Part shown: one piece after another, positions 16,601-25,934 of the stretch | Numbering within the stretch: position 1 is the stretch's first letter | Layout: each line of letters starts with the position of its first letter | Source: Bacillota bacterium | GTDB lineage: Bacteria > Bacillota > Clostridia > Lachnospirales > Lachnospiraceae | DNA: 37,379 nt | Direction of reading: 5' to 3' | Assembly: GCA_023413555.1 (NCBI GenBank) | Contig: JAEZPG010000018.1 | Span: forward strand, 1-37,379 | Made by a program: the position numbers and the translations under genes | The notes under the pieces: model-generated | What the model was told of the DNA's origin: nothing | Databases searched by the model: none | Seen by the model: the letters and a program-made list of their open reading frames with translations, nothing else

Positions 16601-18430
16601 TTAATATTTTCCAAACTCAGAATCATTTAATATGATCTTAGTGTCCGGTGTCTGGCTCAAATAATCCTTGGCCTCTACTTGCTCTTTTTGACTTTTCTCA
16701 GTCATATCTTCTAGCACCTTTAGTATCTCTGGGCTTAACTCACTATATCTATTATTGGCTCTAATTTCTTTCTTTAATTTAAACTGGTCAACAGCTTCTT
16801 TCAACAATACAGCTTGACTTGAGAGTTCTTCACTTGCTGCAGCTCCTTCTTCTGAGGTTGCTGAATTGGTCTGAACCACCTGGGATACCTGCATAATTCC
16901 TTGATTAACCTGTGTAATTCCAGAGGCTTGTTCATTGGATGCAATAGCAATGTCACCTACTAATGAAGATGCTTTTGTAATATCCTCCACAATCTTATTT
17001 AATGCATCGGCAGTTTCATTGGCAATCTGAGTTCCTGCCACCACTTTGCCTATGGAACCTTCGATTAAATCTGTGGTCTCCTTGGCTGCATTAGCAGATC
17101 TTGCGGCAAGGTTACGCACTTCTTCTGCTACCACGGCAAAACCTTTTCCATGCTGTCCAGCTCTGGCTGCTTCTACAGCGGCATTCAATGCAAGAATGTT
17201 GGTCTGAAATGCAATTTCGTCAATTACCTTTATAATTTTGGAGATGTTAGTTGAAGAAAGGTTAATCTCATCCATTGCCTTTTGCATTTCTTTCATACGC
17301 TCATTACCTTTGGCTGCATTCTCTTGCGTCAACTTAGCAAGTTCACTAGCCTGATCTGCATTCTGCGCATTGAGCTTAGTCTGAGAAGAGATTTCTTCCA
17401 AAGAAGTGGTCAGCTGCTCAATCGAGCTGGCCTGCTCGGTAGCCCCCTGAGACAATGCAATACTGGAATCAGATACCTGCTTAGATCCAGCAGCAACCTG
17501 TTCAGCAGCATGAGCAATATTACTAAGTACTTCGTTGTTCTTCTGTACCATTTCCTTGAGTTTTTTATTCAACAAATCTTGTTCTGAACGAACTTCAATG
17601 TCCATTGTCAGATCTCCATCTGCAATTCTCTCTACAATGATTGCCTGTTCACGAATACTATCTACCATATCCTTCATAGCCCTAGCAAGCAATCCCATCT
17701 CATTATTTCTTTCAACATCAACCTCTACAGCGACATCGCCTTTTGATATTTTCTTTGCTACCTCTATGGACTTATAAATTGGTTTCGTTATACCCCTTGC
17801 TATAATAAGTCCCATTGTAACTGCTAATACCATTCCTATTGCAATAATTACAAACATGTTTAAAATAGCATTAGTTGCATGTTTCTCATTAGTACTCGCT
17901 TTTTCTTTCGCTGTATCTACATCATATTGTCTTAAATTATCAAATGCAGACTGCAATGCGTCAGATAAATTCTGTAACTCCCCAACATATGTAACTTTTA
18001 CACTATCATAATCATTTGCTTTCAACTGACTCTGTAATTTAGTCAATGTATTACTAAATTTTTCCCAATTAGCTTTTACTACTGTTAATAACTCAATATC
18101 TTTTTGATCCTCTACACAATTTTTTTCATAGCTCTCCAAATATGACTTTCCTTCATTCATCAAAACATTCATTTTGGTGATAGACTGCTCTTTCGTAGAA
18201 TCTTCGAGAACTACCGAGGCTACACCCACTCTAACTCTCTGATATTTTATTGCAGCCTGAGCAATATAATCTACTCCACATGTATTCTTTTTATATAGTT
18301 CTGTACCTTCCTGATTAATCTTTCTTATAAAATATACACCAGTTACTCCAACTACTCCTGAAATAATTGCAACCATAATAAATGATATTACTAACTTAAC
18401 TCCAATTTTTACAAACCTTTTACTCCTCAT
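16601..18430 (-). CDS. Methyl-accepting chemotaxis protein with four-helix-bundle sensor
   Basis: 609 residues. Membrane helix 1 is about residues 11-33, an extracytoplasmic four-helix-bundle type sensor spans about 35-185, and helix 2 is about 187-210. Then come a HAMP domain (ITKPIYKSIEVAKKISKGD) and a long coiled-coil signalling domain with the hairpin tip IDEIAFQTNILALNAAVEAARAG. The sensor contains two cysteines (51 and 105) that could pair. There is no C-terminal CheR-tethering pentapeptide; the tail ends DSEFGKY. Ligand unknown. Being inside the che operon, it is probably the dedicated receptor of this CheA/CheW pair. Confidence 0.93.
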   Translation of the reverse strand: MRSKRFVKIGVKLVISFIMVAIISGVVGVTGVYFIRKINQEGTELYKKNTCGVDYIAQAAIKYQRVRVGVASVVLEDSTKEQSITKMNVLMNEGKSYLESYEKNCVEDQKDIELLTVVKANWEKFSNTLTKLQSQLKANDYDSVKVTYVGELQNLSDALQSAFDNLRQYDVDTAKEKASTNEKHATNAILNMFVIIAIGMVLAVTMGLIIARGITKPIYKSIEVAKKISKGDVAVEVDVERNNEMGLLARAMKDMVDSIREQAIIVERIADGDLTMDIEVRSEQDLLNKKLKEMVQKNNEVLSNIAHAAEQVAAGSKQVSDSSIALSQGATEQASSIEQLTTSLEEISSQTKLNAQNADQASELAKLTQENAAKGNERMKEMQKAMDEINLSSTNISKIIKVIDEIAFQTNILALNAAVEAARAGQHGKGFAVVAEEVRNLAARSANAAKETTDLIEGSIGKVVAGTQIANETADALNKIVEDITKASSLVGDIAIASNEQASGITQVNQGIMQVSQVVQTNSATSEEGAAASEELSSQAVLLKEAVDQFKLKKEIRANNRYSELSPEILKVLEDMTEKSQKEQVEAKDYLSQTPDTKIILNDSEFGKY

Positions 18431-18457
18431 GTTGTTATCCTCCTTGATGTATGTCTT

Positions 18458-18946
18458 TTAAAATCCCTTTTTAATCTCTTCTATCTCCATCTCTGAAAAT
18501 AAAGTCTCACAATCCAATAGCAATTTAACGTCATTTCCCACTTTACCTATATTCTTAATGTATCTGTTCTGTGGCTCCTTGCCCATTCTTGGTGGCTCAA
18601 CAATGTTCTCCTCACCTATAGTTAACACCTCTGATACGCTATCAACGATTAATCCAATAGAGATCTCCTCAATATCAACTACAATAATACAAGTTCGATC
18701 GTTATACTCTCTGAACTCTTTTTTAAATCTTAACCTTACATCCATTACAGGGATAATCTTTCCTCTTAAATTAATAATACCTCTTATGTATTCTGGAAGC
18801 TCCGGTAATTCTGTAATCGCTTGAATTCCAATAATCTCTGTTACATACATGATTTCAATACCATATGCCTCTTTACCAAGTGAAAATGTTAGATATCTCC
18901 CCTTTTGTGTATCCTCCTCTAGAAGAGTGTTTTCTAATTCTGTCAT
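18458..18946 (-). CDS. cheW: Chemotaxis coupling protein CheW
   Basis: 162 residues made of a single CheW-type SH3-like domain: YLTFSLGKEAYGIEIMYVTEII, ELPEYIRGIINLRGKIIPVMDVR and GLIVDSVSEVLTI are the conserved strands. It links receptors to CheA in the sensory array. GGAG lies upstream of ATG 18946, 17 bases after cheA. Confidence 0.95.
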   Translation of the reverse strand: MTELENTLLEEDTQKGRYLTFSLGKEAYGIEIMYVTEIIGIQAITELPELPEYIRGIINLRGKIIPVMDVRLRFKKEFREYNDRTCIIVVDIEEISIGLIVDSVSEVLTIGEENIVEPPRMGKEPQNRYIKNIGKVGNDVKLLLDCETLFSEMEIEEIKKGF

Positions 18947-18963
18947 TCAATCATCTCCTTCTT

Positions 18964-20892
18964 TTATGTATTTAATAACCCTGCTACATCTACTATCAGG
19001 CTTATACTACCGTCTCCTAGTAAGGTGCAACCTGTTAATCCTTTCATTTTTTTAGTTCTGATGATATATTCCGGCAGTGCTTTTACAACTACCTGTTGTT
19101 GGCCAAGCAATGTATCTGCAAATAGGCAACTGGTTTTCTCATCTTGTTCAATCATGATCATAATCCCCTGTTGGAAATCATCTTGGGAGTTTTTAACTCC
19201 AAAGAATTCATTTAGTCTACAAATAGGATAACACTGTCCTCTTACCATAATCATCTCATTTCCAGCTGTATCCACCACTATCTGGTTCTGACTAGCTCTA
19301 AAAAACTCCTTTACCGAAGCAGTTGGAATAGTATAATTCGCCTCCCCTACCTTAATATTCATTCCATCTATTATGGCTAGCGTAAGTGGAATTTTCATTG
19401 TGAAAGTGGAACCTTTCCCTTTTTCACTATCTAAAAACACAGTTCCTCCAACCTCTTCCACATTTTTGGTTACAACATCCATGCCTACTCCCCTGCCAGA
19501 GAATTCAGAAACAGTTTCTTTGGTGGAGAAACCAGGCATAAAAGTAAGATTATAGATTTCCCGATCTGTCATTTCGTCTGGATTCCTAGTTAAGATTTGA
19601 CTTTTTATTGCTTTCTCTAAAATGCCCTTTTTATCCAAGCCTCTTCCATCATCCTTAACGCTAATCAAAACATCTCCACCTATATTCTTTGCCTCAATGG
19701 TTACTATCCCCTGTGAAGGTTTTCCTGCTTCTATTCGTTCCTCAGGCATTTCAATTCCATGATCTAAGGCATTACGCACCAGATGCATTAAAGGGAACGA
19801 TATATGCTCAATAATATTCTTATCAACTTCTGTATCTCCCCCATGTATTACTATTTCAACATTTTTTCCTAATTTCTTACACATATCTCTATTAATTCGA
19901 TGCATTTTATGGAAAGTTGCAGCTAAAGGAACCATTCGAATCGACATAACAGCGTCCTGTATCTCGTTAGTAATTTTGTTTAGTTGTCTTGCTGACTTGC
20001 TGAAGCTCTCAAGTTGCAAACCTTGTAGATCTGGATTTTGTGTTACCATAGCCTCAGCTGTTACCATTTCTCCAACCAAATCCATTAATATATCCAATTT
20101 ATTTACACTGACACTGATCATACTTTGATGATTAGTGGTGGATTGTGGCTTATCCTTCTGTTCATTTTCTATATTCGCCTTACTGGTACTATCCTCTGTC
20201 TCTATAGCGCTGGGACGTTCTTCCTGTAACAGTTCTACTGATTTTACAAAGGGTTCTGAAGAAAATATGTGGTGCAACTCCTCATAACTTTTTTCACTAG
20301 TAAATAGTAATGAGAATCCTTCTTTACGAATAATTTTGGCACTTTCTGGATCATCAGTAACATTCTCAGGACTATGTTCGCAGTAATTAACCACATTCTG
20401 TATTGTAAGTAGCAAGGAAAAGGCACGTATATCCTCCATACCACAATCGTCATCAAAGAAAATCAACCCCCGATACTGATTTTCCCTTTGTATACTATCA
20501 TTTTTTAAAGTTTCTAGGTAATTGGCAATCCGCTCCATCAATGCTTCATTATTACCATCAAGTTCCTTACCCTCACCGACTTTATCCAATTCACTCTTTA
20601 TAAAATCGATACATGTAAGAATTAGGTCTGTTAACGTGGTGTAGTCCACGTTGCCTGGCATCTCTTCTCGGATATAAAAAAATAGATCTTCCATAGCATG
20701 GGCCAAATTAGAGATTTCGTCAAACATCATCATTGCTGAAGACCCTTTTATTGTGTGCATAATTCGAAATATCTCATTGATTATCTCATGAGTATATGTA
20801 TTTTCCTTTTCATTTGTAATAATCAATTCCTCTAACTGTTCCGTTAGTTGTGTAGTCTCAAATAGATAGGCATCTATCAAAAGTTCTTTCAT
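18964..20892 (-). CDS. cheA: Chemotaxis histidine kinase CheA
   Basis: 642 residues. The P1 domain has phosphoacceptor His46 (RIMHTIKGSSAMM). A P2-like response-regulator docking domain spans about 140-225. The P3 dimerisation helices begin near 260 (KLDILMDLVGEMVTAEAMV). The P4 kinase domain carries the N box HLVRNALDHGIEMPEER, G1 DDGRGLD, F box FMPGFSTKE and G2 GRGVGMDVV. The P5 CheW-like domain ends the protein. All catalytic motifs are present. It phosphorylates CheY and CheB of the same operon. A run of seven A within P1 keeps frame. Confidence 0.95.
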   Translation of the reverse strand: MKELLIDAYLFETTQLTEQLEELIITNEKENTYTHEIINEIFRIMHTIKGSSAMMMFDEISNLAHAMEDLFFYIREEMPGNVDYTTLTDLILTCIDFIKSELDKVGEGKELDGNNEALMERIANYLETLKNDSIQRENQYRGLIFFDDDCGMEDIRAFSLLLTIQNVVNYCEHSPENVTDDPESAKIIRKEGFSLLFTSEKSYEELHHIFSSEPFVKSVELLQEERPSAIETEDSTSKANIENEQKDKPQSTTNHQSMISVSVNKLDILMDLVGEMVTAEAMVTQNPDLQGLQLESFSKSARQLNKITNEIQDAVMSIRMVPLAATFHKMHRINRDMCKKLGKNVEIVIHGGDTEVDKNIIEHISFPLMHLVRNALDHGIEMPEERIEAGKPSQGIVTIEAKNIGGDVLISVKDDGRGLDKKGILEKAIKSQILTRNPDEMTDREIYNLTFMPGFSTKETVSEFSGRGVGMDVVTKNVEEVGGTVFLDSEKGKGSTFTMKIPLTLAIIDGMNIKVGEANYTIPTASVKEFFRASQNQIVVDTAGNEMIMVRGQCYPICRLNEFFGVKNSQDDFQQGIMIMIEQDEKTSCLFADTLLGQQQVVVKALPEYIIRTKKMKGLTGCTLLGDGSISLIVDVAGLLNT

Positions 20893-20937
20893 ATTATTAC
20901 GACCTCTTCTCCATTTAAGTATCGATTCTAGTATTAG

Positions 20938-21291
20938 CTATACATTCATAAGTACTTTTACTACATGTTCCTCCTTAAATGGCTTAATAATAAATGATTT
21001 GGCACCATTAATAACTGCCTCTCGTACCATTGTCTCTTGCCCCATAGCAGATATCATAATTACAGTTGCTGTTGGGTCTACCTTTCTTATCTCTTTTAAT
21101 GCTTCTGTGCCTGTTAGATTAGGCATAGTAATATCCATTGTTACAATGTCAGGAGACAACTCCTTATATTTTGTAATAGCTTCTAGCCCATCCCCCGCTT
21201 CACCTACCACTTCAAAACCATTCTTCTCTAGCATTAATCTTAAAGTTGTTCTCATAAACGTGGCATCATCTACTATTAATATTTTCTTCAT
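20938..21291 (-). CDS. cheY: Chemotaxis response regulator CheY
   Basis: 117 residues, a stand-alone receiver domain. The acidic pair is Asp8/Asp9, the phosphoacceptor Asp53 (IVTMDITMPNLTG), the switch Thr/Ser in MISAMG and the conserved Lys in FIIKPF. CheY-P binds the flagellar motor switch. It is the first gene of the chemotaxis operon; AAAGGAG precedes ATG 21291. The order cheY first is typical of Clostridia. No flagellar genes are within the window. Confidence 0.93.
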   Translation of the reverse strand: MKKILIVDDATFMRTTLRLMLEKNGFEVVGEAGDGLEAITKYKELSPDIVTMDITMPNLTGTEALKEIRKVDPTATVIMISAMGQETMVREAVINGAKSFIIKPFKEEHVVKVLMNV

Positions 21292-21921
21292 CTGACCATC
21301 TCCTTTTCTATATAACTTCCCTATTTGTTAGTATGTACCCCTCATGGAGTGTTTTTATTTGACAAATATTTAACATACTATCCTAACATACATATAAGTA
21401 ATAAGAAGCTAAACGCTCATACCTTATACGAGACATTCAGCTTCTTCTTGTGAGGTAAGAATATAATTCTACTAAGGCAGGCACCAATAACACTTGATGC
21501 TACCATATTATGCTCTTATTAATCAGTAAGAAATTGCATATCACAAAATCTGCTTTCTTCACAACTACCGAATTCATAGATCGGTAAAATAGCGAAAGAT
21601 ATGTCGAGCGATATCTTAGTTTCATAAGTGACATGGGTTAAAAGTGTATAAAGTAGCGTTTCGTTTACAAGTATTTAATTATCAATTTAATATACTGTAT
21701 TACCCCTAAAACCAGATAGTTTTTAATTCCCAATACTAACTTATTGACAAAGTATACTATATGAATTCCTATTTTGCAACAATATTAAGAATTATTTGTA
21801 ATTTATTAATAATATTAAGGATATTATACAATATATGTACAATTGAAGCTGTAGTTATCTGTCTTATATTGTTTATTATCGGATATAAATGTTAAAACCT
21901 TAACCATTGTATTGTTTTTTA
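21292..21921. other. Gene-free AT-rich region between cheY and the CRISPR array
   Basis: No frame with a ribosome site or recognisable protein on either strand. It contains an interrupted inverted repeat with arms AAGAAGCT (21403-21410) and AGCTTCTT (21439-21446), which could end the CRISPR transcript. Two adjacent small hairpins also occur: TACCGA/TCGGTA (21566-21571, 21581-21586) and AAGATAT/ATATCTT (21596-21602, 21611-21617). The promoter of the che operon must lie here, but I could not pick a convincing -35/-10 pair. Confidence 0.5.
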
Positions 21922-22021
21922 TTTAGTATTGCTTCCTTCTTCGTGGGGAGAGACATACATCAATATTCAATTCAATGTAAATAGAGAAATAACAAACCAC
22001 TCTTCCCTCGCAGGAAGAGAC
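21922..22021 (-). repeat. Two decayed leader-distal CRISPR repeats
   Basis: Repeat 2 (21989-22021) differs at its third, fourth and eighth bases (plus-strand order). Repeat 1 (21922-21954) keeps only its last third (TCG..GG.AGAGAC). The 34 bases between them match the spacer length elsewhere in the array, which supports repeat 1 being a true relic. Confidence 0.75.
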
Positions 22022-23781
22022 TACAGAACAGGGAATTGCTACGGAATCAACAAACATTTCAATCCACTCTTCCCTCGCAGGAAGAGACTACAAGGCAATT
22101 GCAATCAGACCTTGCCGAGACAATTTCAATCCACTCTTCCCTCGCAGGAAGAGACGAACTGTAAATTATTTTGATATGAGTAGAAAAGGAATTTCAATCC
22201 ACTCTTCCCTCGCAGGAAGAGACACCCCCATTGTGTCGCTCGATATTCCGTTAAACTTATTTCAATCCACTCTTCCCTCGCAGGAAGAGACAGATACACT
22301 TAATACACAATGTGAAAACTTAGCGATTTCAATCCACTCTTCCCTCGCAGGAAGAGACTTAAAGCACCAAGGGACATTAAAGACATATTTGAGATTTCAA
22401 TCCACTCTTCCCTCGCAGGAAGAGACTACCCACATGGATAAAGCTTCAGAGGCAGCAGAATTTCAATCCACTCTTCCCTCGCAGGAAGAGACTAAACCAA
22501 ACATGAAAACAGAAAGGATGATGTTATTATTTCAATCCACTCTTCCCTCGCAGGAAGAGACCAAATCTACTTACAGACACTAGCCTTGCAACAGCGATTT
22601 CAATCCACTCTTCCCTCGCAGGAAGAGACCTTTGCTTTATTAAGTGCTTCCTCTGATTCTTCCATTTCAATCCACTCTTCCCTCGCAGGAAGAGACGCAA
22701 TAAAAACGAAAATATATAAAGATCTAAAATTATTTCAATCCACTCTTCCCTCGCAGGAAGAGACGTTATTACATTTGATGGTAGTGCGGACGAAAACTGA
22801 TTTCAATCCACTCTTCCCTCGCAGGAAGAGACTTGGTGTACATGTATGACAGGGATAAAAAGCTAATTTCAATCCACTCTTCCCTCGCAGGAAGAGACTT
22901 ATCACTTCTATGTATACAGGTGCAGCATACGATATTTCAATCCACTCTTCCCTCGCAGGAAGAGACTGGTAATATCATGTTTGATTATCCAAATTTACAG
23001 AATATTTCAATCCACTCTTCCCTCGCAGGAAGAGACTATTACAGAAGGTACAACCCCAACTAGTTCAATGATTTCAATCCACTCTTCCCTCGCAGGAAGA
23101 GACCCACAGAAGCGGTAAAACTAGATGTAGCAACAGAATTTCAATCCACTCTTCCCTCGCAGGAAGAGACAATCATGTTGGGACGAAGCTATATTTACAA
23201 GACAATTTCAATCCACTCTTCCCTCGCAGGAAGAGACTCCTCAGTGTGCATGGGCTAGTGATTCTTACAAAATTTCAATCCACTCTTCCCTCGCAGGAAG
23301 AGACCTTGTAGAAAATCTAACTGATACTCTCTCAGATTTAATTTCAATCCACTCTTCCCTCGCAGGAAGAGACATACAATGATTGTTACAAAAAGGCGGA
23401 TAAACTAAAATTTCAATCCACTCTTCCCTCGCAGGAAGAGACTCTGCCTGAGGCACTTCTTGATATCATAGCATTGATTTCAATCCACTCTTCCCTCGCA
23501 GGAAGAGACAAGTCACGGATGTAGGATATTTTGTTACACAAACAATTTCAATCCACTCTTCCCTCGCAGGAAGAGACCAGTAGAGACAGAGCCAATGTAC
23601 CTCACGGAGTACATTTCAATCCACTCTTCCCTCGCAGGAAGAGACGAAGCTGTTAGCCCTTGCTTGTACAGATTATTCATATTTCAATCCACTCTTCCCT
23701 CGCAGGAAGAGACCAGATTGGTTTAAGAACATGGCAGCATATGGTTTTATTTCAATCCACTCTTCCCTCGCAGGAAGAGAC
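21922..23781 (-). CRISPR. Type I-C CRISPR array, 28 repeats and 27 spacers
   Basis: A 33-base repeat, on the plus strand beginning ATTTCAATCCACTCTTCC and ending GGAAGAGAC, recurs from 21922 to 23781. Repeats 3 to 28, from 22056 onward, appear identical. Repeat 2 (21989-22021) has three changes and repeat 1 (21922-21954) is badly decayed. Spacers are 33-37 bases. Transcription is on the minus strand: degenerate repeats mark the left, leader-distal end, and cas genes and leader lie to the right. In that sense each repeat RNA folds a 7-bp stem, CUCUUCC with GGAAGAG, leaving an 11-base 3' part UGGAUUGAAAU, exactly the 5' handle length left by Cas5c in type I-C. Confidence 0.98.
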
Positions 23782-23939
23782 AGTATAACTGCATAACAAT
23801 TCTTTAAAAAACTCTAAGATATATACAAAATAAACAATAAATTTGAATACCATCCAAGATATGTACCCCATATCGATGCTAAACAACAAAATATTTGGTG
23901 CGAAATAACTAGTATTTTTATGATAGCTTCACTATCGCA
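23782..23939 (-). promoter_or_regulatory. CRISPR leader
   Basis: An AT-rich, gene-free stretch of 158 bases between the cas2 stop codon and the first, leader-proximal repeat. It should contain the promoter for the array and the site recognised during spacer integration. A small hairpin GATAG/CTATC is at 23922-23936. Possible -35/-10 pairs are weak, so I do not assign one. Confidence 0.8.
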
Positions 23940-24230
23940 CTACACTATCAAAGTTCCATCTGGATCATATGATGTTTTAGCACCAAGATGTTCTATTTTG
24001 GTATGATATTTGTTCCCAAGTAAGTAAAATCGTAGGCTATCCTTATCTTCATTTATTAAATTTGAAAGAGCATTTTTCAGTAAAAGATACTGAGAAGCAT
24101 CCACCATACACTCAAAAACAGAATTTTGAACACGCTGCCCATAATTTGTGCACACTTTTGCCACTTTACGTAAGCGTTTTTTCCCAGCTGCATCAACTGC
24201 CGATACATCATATGTAACTAAAACTAGCAT
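23940..24230 (-). CDS. cas2: CRISPR-associated endonuclease Cas2
   Basis: 96 residues, normal length, starting MLVLVTYDVSAVDAAGKKRLRKVAK with the conserved catalytic-type Asp8, then CTNYGQRVQNSVFECMVD and a C-terminal beta strand. Cas2 dimers bridge Cas1 dimers in the spacer integrase. GGAG is seven bases upstream of ATG 24230, ten bases after cas1. It is the last cas gene before the leader. Confidence 0.96.
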   Translation of the reverse strand: MLVLVTYDVSAVDAAGKKRLRKVAKVCTNYGQRVQNSVFECMVDASQYLLLKNALSNLINEDKDSLRFYLLGNKYHTKIEHLGAKTSYDPDGTLIV

Positions 24231-24240
24231 ACATCATCTC

Positions 24241-25288
24241 CTACTTCCATAAAAATGGAGGATATTCTTCCAGATCCCCGCGAATCGTCCTGGCTAATAA
24301 CAATGCCTGAACATATGGAACCAATCCCCATTCAATCTTTTCTTTTAAAAATGGATGAGTTAATTGTTCTTTCTTTTTTATTTGCCAAGCGTTAAAGAAC
24401 TGTTTTCTCCCTTGTTCATTCAAAAGTACTGCATCATCATTATTTCTTTCAAAATGGCTGCCTTGAATCACCTTTGTATTTATTAATGTTAATACAAACC
24501 GATCAGACAAAACAGCCCTTAATTCCTCTATTAAATCTAGAGCCAAAGATTTACGACCTGGTCTATCTCTATGCATAAATCCAACATAAGGATCTAAGCC
24601 AACACTCATTAATGCATTACTACACTCATTAGCCAAGATTGTATATGAGAACGACAGTAATGCATTTACCTTATCTTTAGGTGGTCTTCTATTTCTTACC
24701 TTGAAAAGGAATTCATCTTTTTGATTAATGATTAATTCATTAAATACACCAAAATATCGGGTTGCAAGCTGTCCTTCAACCCCTCTTAAGTCATCTAGTG
24801 AAATACAACTCTTCACTCTTTGCAGACCATCTTTTAGCTCTAAAGATATACTTTTTATTCTCTCACAATCAACTCGATATGGATAATCCCTCGCTGTCCT
24901 TTCAAGGCTCCATCGGCAATTGTAAACTTTACCTAAAATCATATTTCTAGCATATGCAATACTTGTATTTTCATTATCCGATATTCTGTATTGTTCCTTA
25001 CGTAACAATACATTCCCATATTCTTTTCCAATACATCTTGTTAAGAATTTGCCTTGTGGAGAAAAAAAATGCTAAACCAATATTCTTTTCTCCACAGGCA
25101 CCCATAAATGCTGGAGAAGCTCCTTTATAGGAAAAAGAAAGTATATTTTCCAATGTATGTAATGGAAATCGAGCCACCGTCTGATTTTCATTCACGACCA
25201 CTACATTCTCACCATCAAGAGTCAGATAGTTATTTCTGATAAAATATATAATGTATTTAGTAGTTTTCTCATTACTCATCTCCAACAT
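24241..25288 (-). pseudogene. cas1: CRISPR integrase Cas1, interrupted by a single-base frameshift
   Basis: Two frames together make one type I-C Cas1. The first part (25288 to about 25070) encodes the N-terminal beta domain (LTLDGENVVVVNENQTVARFPL). The second (to 24241) encodes the catalytic helical domain with Glu in LRGVEGQLATRYF, His in YVGFMHRDRPGR and Asp in LALDLIEE. The frames meet at eight A on the plus strand (25062-25069). With seven A the protein would read on as AFFSPQGKFLTRCIGKEYG and give about 348 residues, normal length. As written, the first frame stops after 96 residues; the second lacks an ATG and could start only at TTG 25008. The start may be ATG 25288 or 25279, overlapping cas4. 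Confidence 0.93.
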
Positions 25289-25934
25289 TTATATTTTCTT
25301 CTATATATTTCTTAACATCTGTATTTTTTAATAATTTAGGAAGACATAAGTTTTTTAAAGAACATGCATTACATTTTTTAGTTGTCTTCACCTTAGGTGT
25401 ATGACCTTTTATAAACATCTGATGCATTTCTTCAGCCATCTTATAAACTCTATTTCTTAGTTCATCAGTAAATTGAACCCTTGTCCTCCGTTTATTTTCA
25501 CCATAATACAAACTTCCCTCATGAATCTTAGTTAAAAACATCTCCTCCAGACATATAGCTTGTGCGCACAATTGAACATTATCTTCACAACCTTCTTTTG
25601 GAAGCCCCTTCTTATATTCCACTGGATAAATTGACCATGTACCTGGGTATTTATTAATCGTAATACCTTCACTATATGAATGAAATTCTACAATATCGCA
25701 CTGGCCTGATAGACCTAATCGGCGTGAAGCTATTCTTAGTCCTCGTGCTATAACAATGCTTCCTCTCTTTTCCATATTATTATCATGTGCACGATTATGA
25801 AATAGTTCACCAGCAGTTGTTCTATAATTTTCTTCCCACTGCTGCTCTATATGAATTAAAGACCACTGTCGCCTGCAAAATGCAAAATGTTGGATCCCAG
25901 AAAGCATGAGATAGTCATCTTCCTTATATTCCAT
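25272..25934 (-). CDS. cas4: CRISPR-associated exonuclease Cas4
   Basis: About 220 residues, type I-C form. RecB-like nuclease motifs are an N-terminal His (AGELFHNRAH), Asp in GQCDIVEF, Glu-X-Lys in YPVEYKKG and Gln in NVQLCAQA. The four iron-sulfur cysteines are one in HFAFCRRQW and three in CNACSLKNLC near the C-terminus. Cas4 trims pre-spacers and selects the PAM during adaptation. ATG 25934 (GAGG six bases before) overlaps the end of cas7; its own end overlaps cas1. Confidence 0.95.
   Translation of the reverse strand: MEYKEDDYLMLSGIQHFAFCRRQWSLIHIEQQWEENYRTTAGELFHNRAHDNNMEKRGSIVIARGLRIASRRLGLSGQCDIVEFHSYSEGITINKYPGTWSIYPVEYKKGLPKEGCEDNVQLCAQAICLEEMFLTKIHEGSLYYGENKRRTRVQFTDELRNRVYKMAEEMHQMFIKGHTPKVKTTKKCNACSLKNLCLPKLLKNTDVKKYIEENINVGDE

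Noticed and set aside
21403..21446. AAGAAGCT/AGCTTCTT inverted repeat as a firm terminator of the CRISPR transcript
   Set aside because: The loop is long and no U run follows, so it is only mentioned as a possibility.
21929..23456. Several open frames on both strands with repeating FQSTLPSQEET or SLPAREEWIEI peptides
   Set aside because: They are translations of the CRISPR repeat; the period and content follow the array exactly.
23922..23936. GATAG/CTATC hairpin as the cas operon terminator
   Set aside because: Only a 5-bp stem and no U tract on the minus strand; left as part of the leader.
24241..25008. A separate short Cas1-like gene beginning at TTG 25008
   Set aside because: It is the catalytic half of the frameshifted cas1; it lacks the N-terminal domain and a good start.
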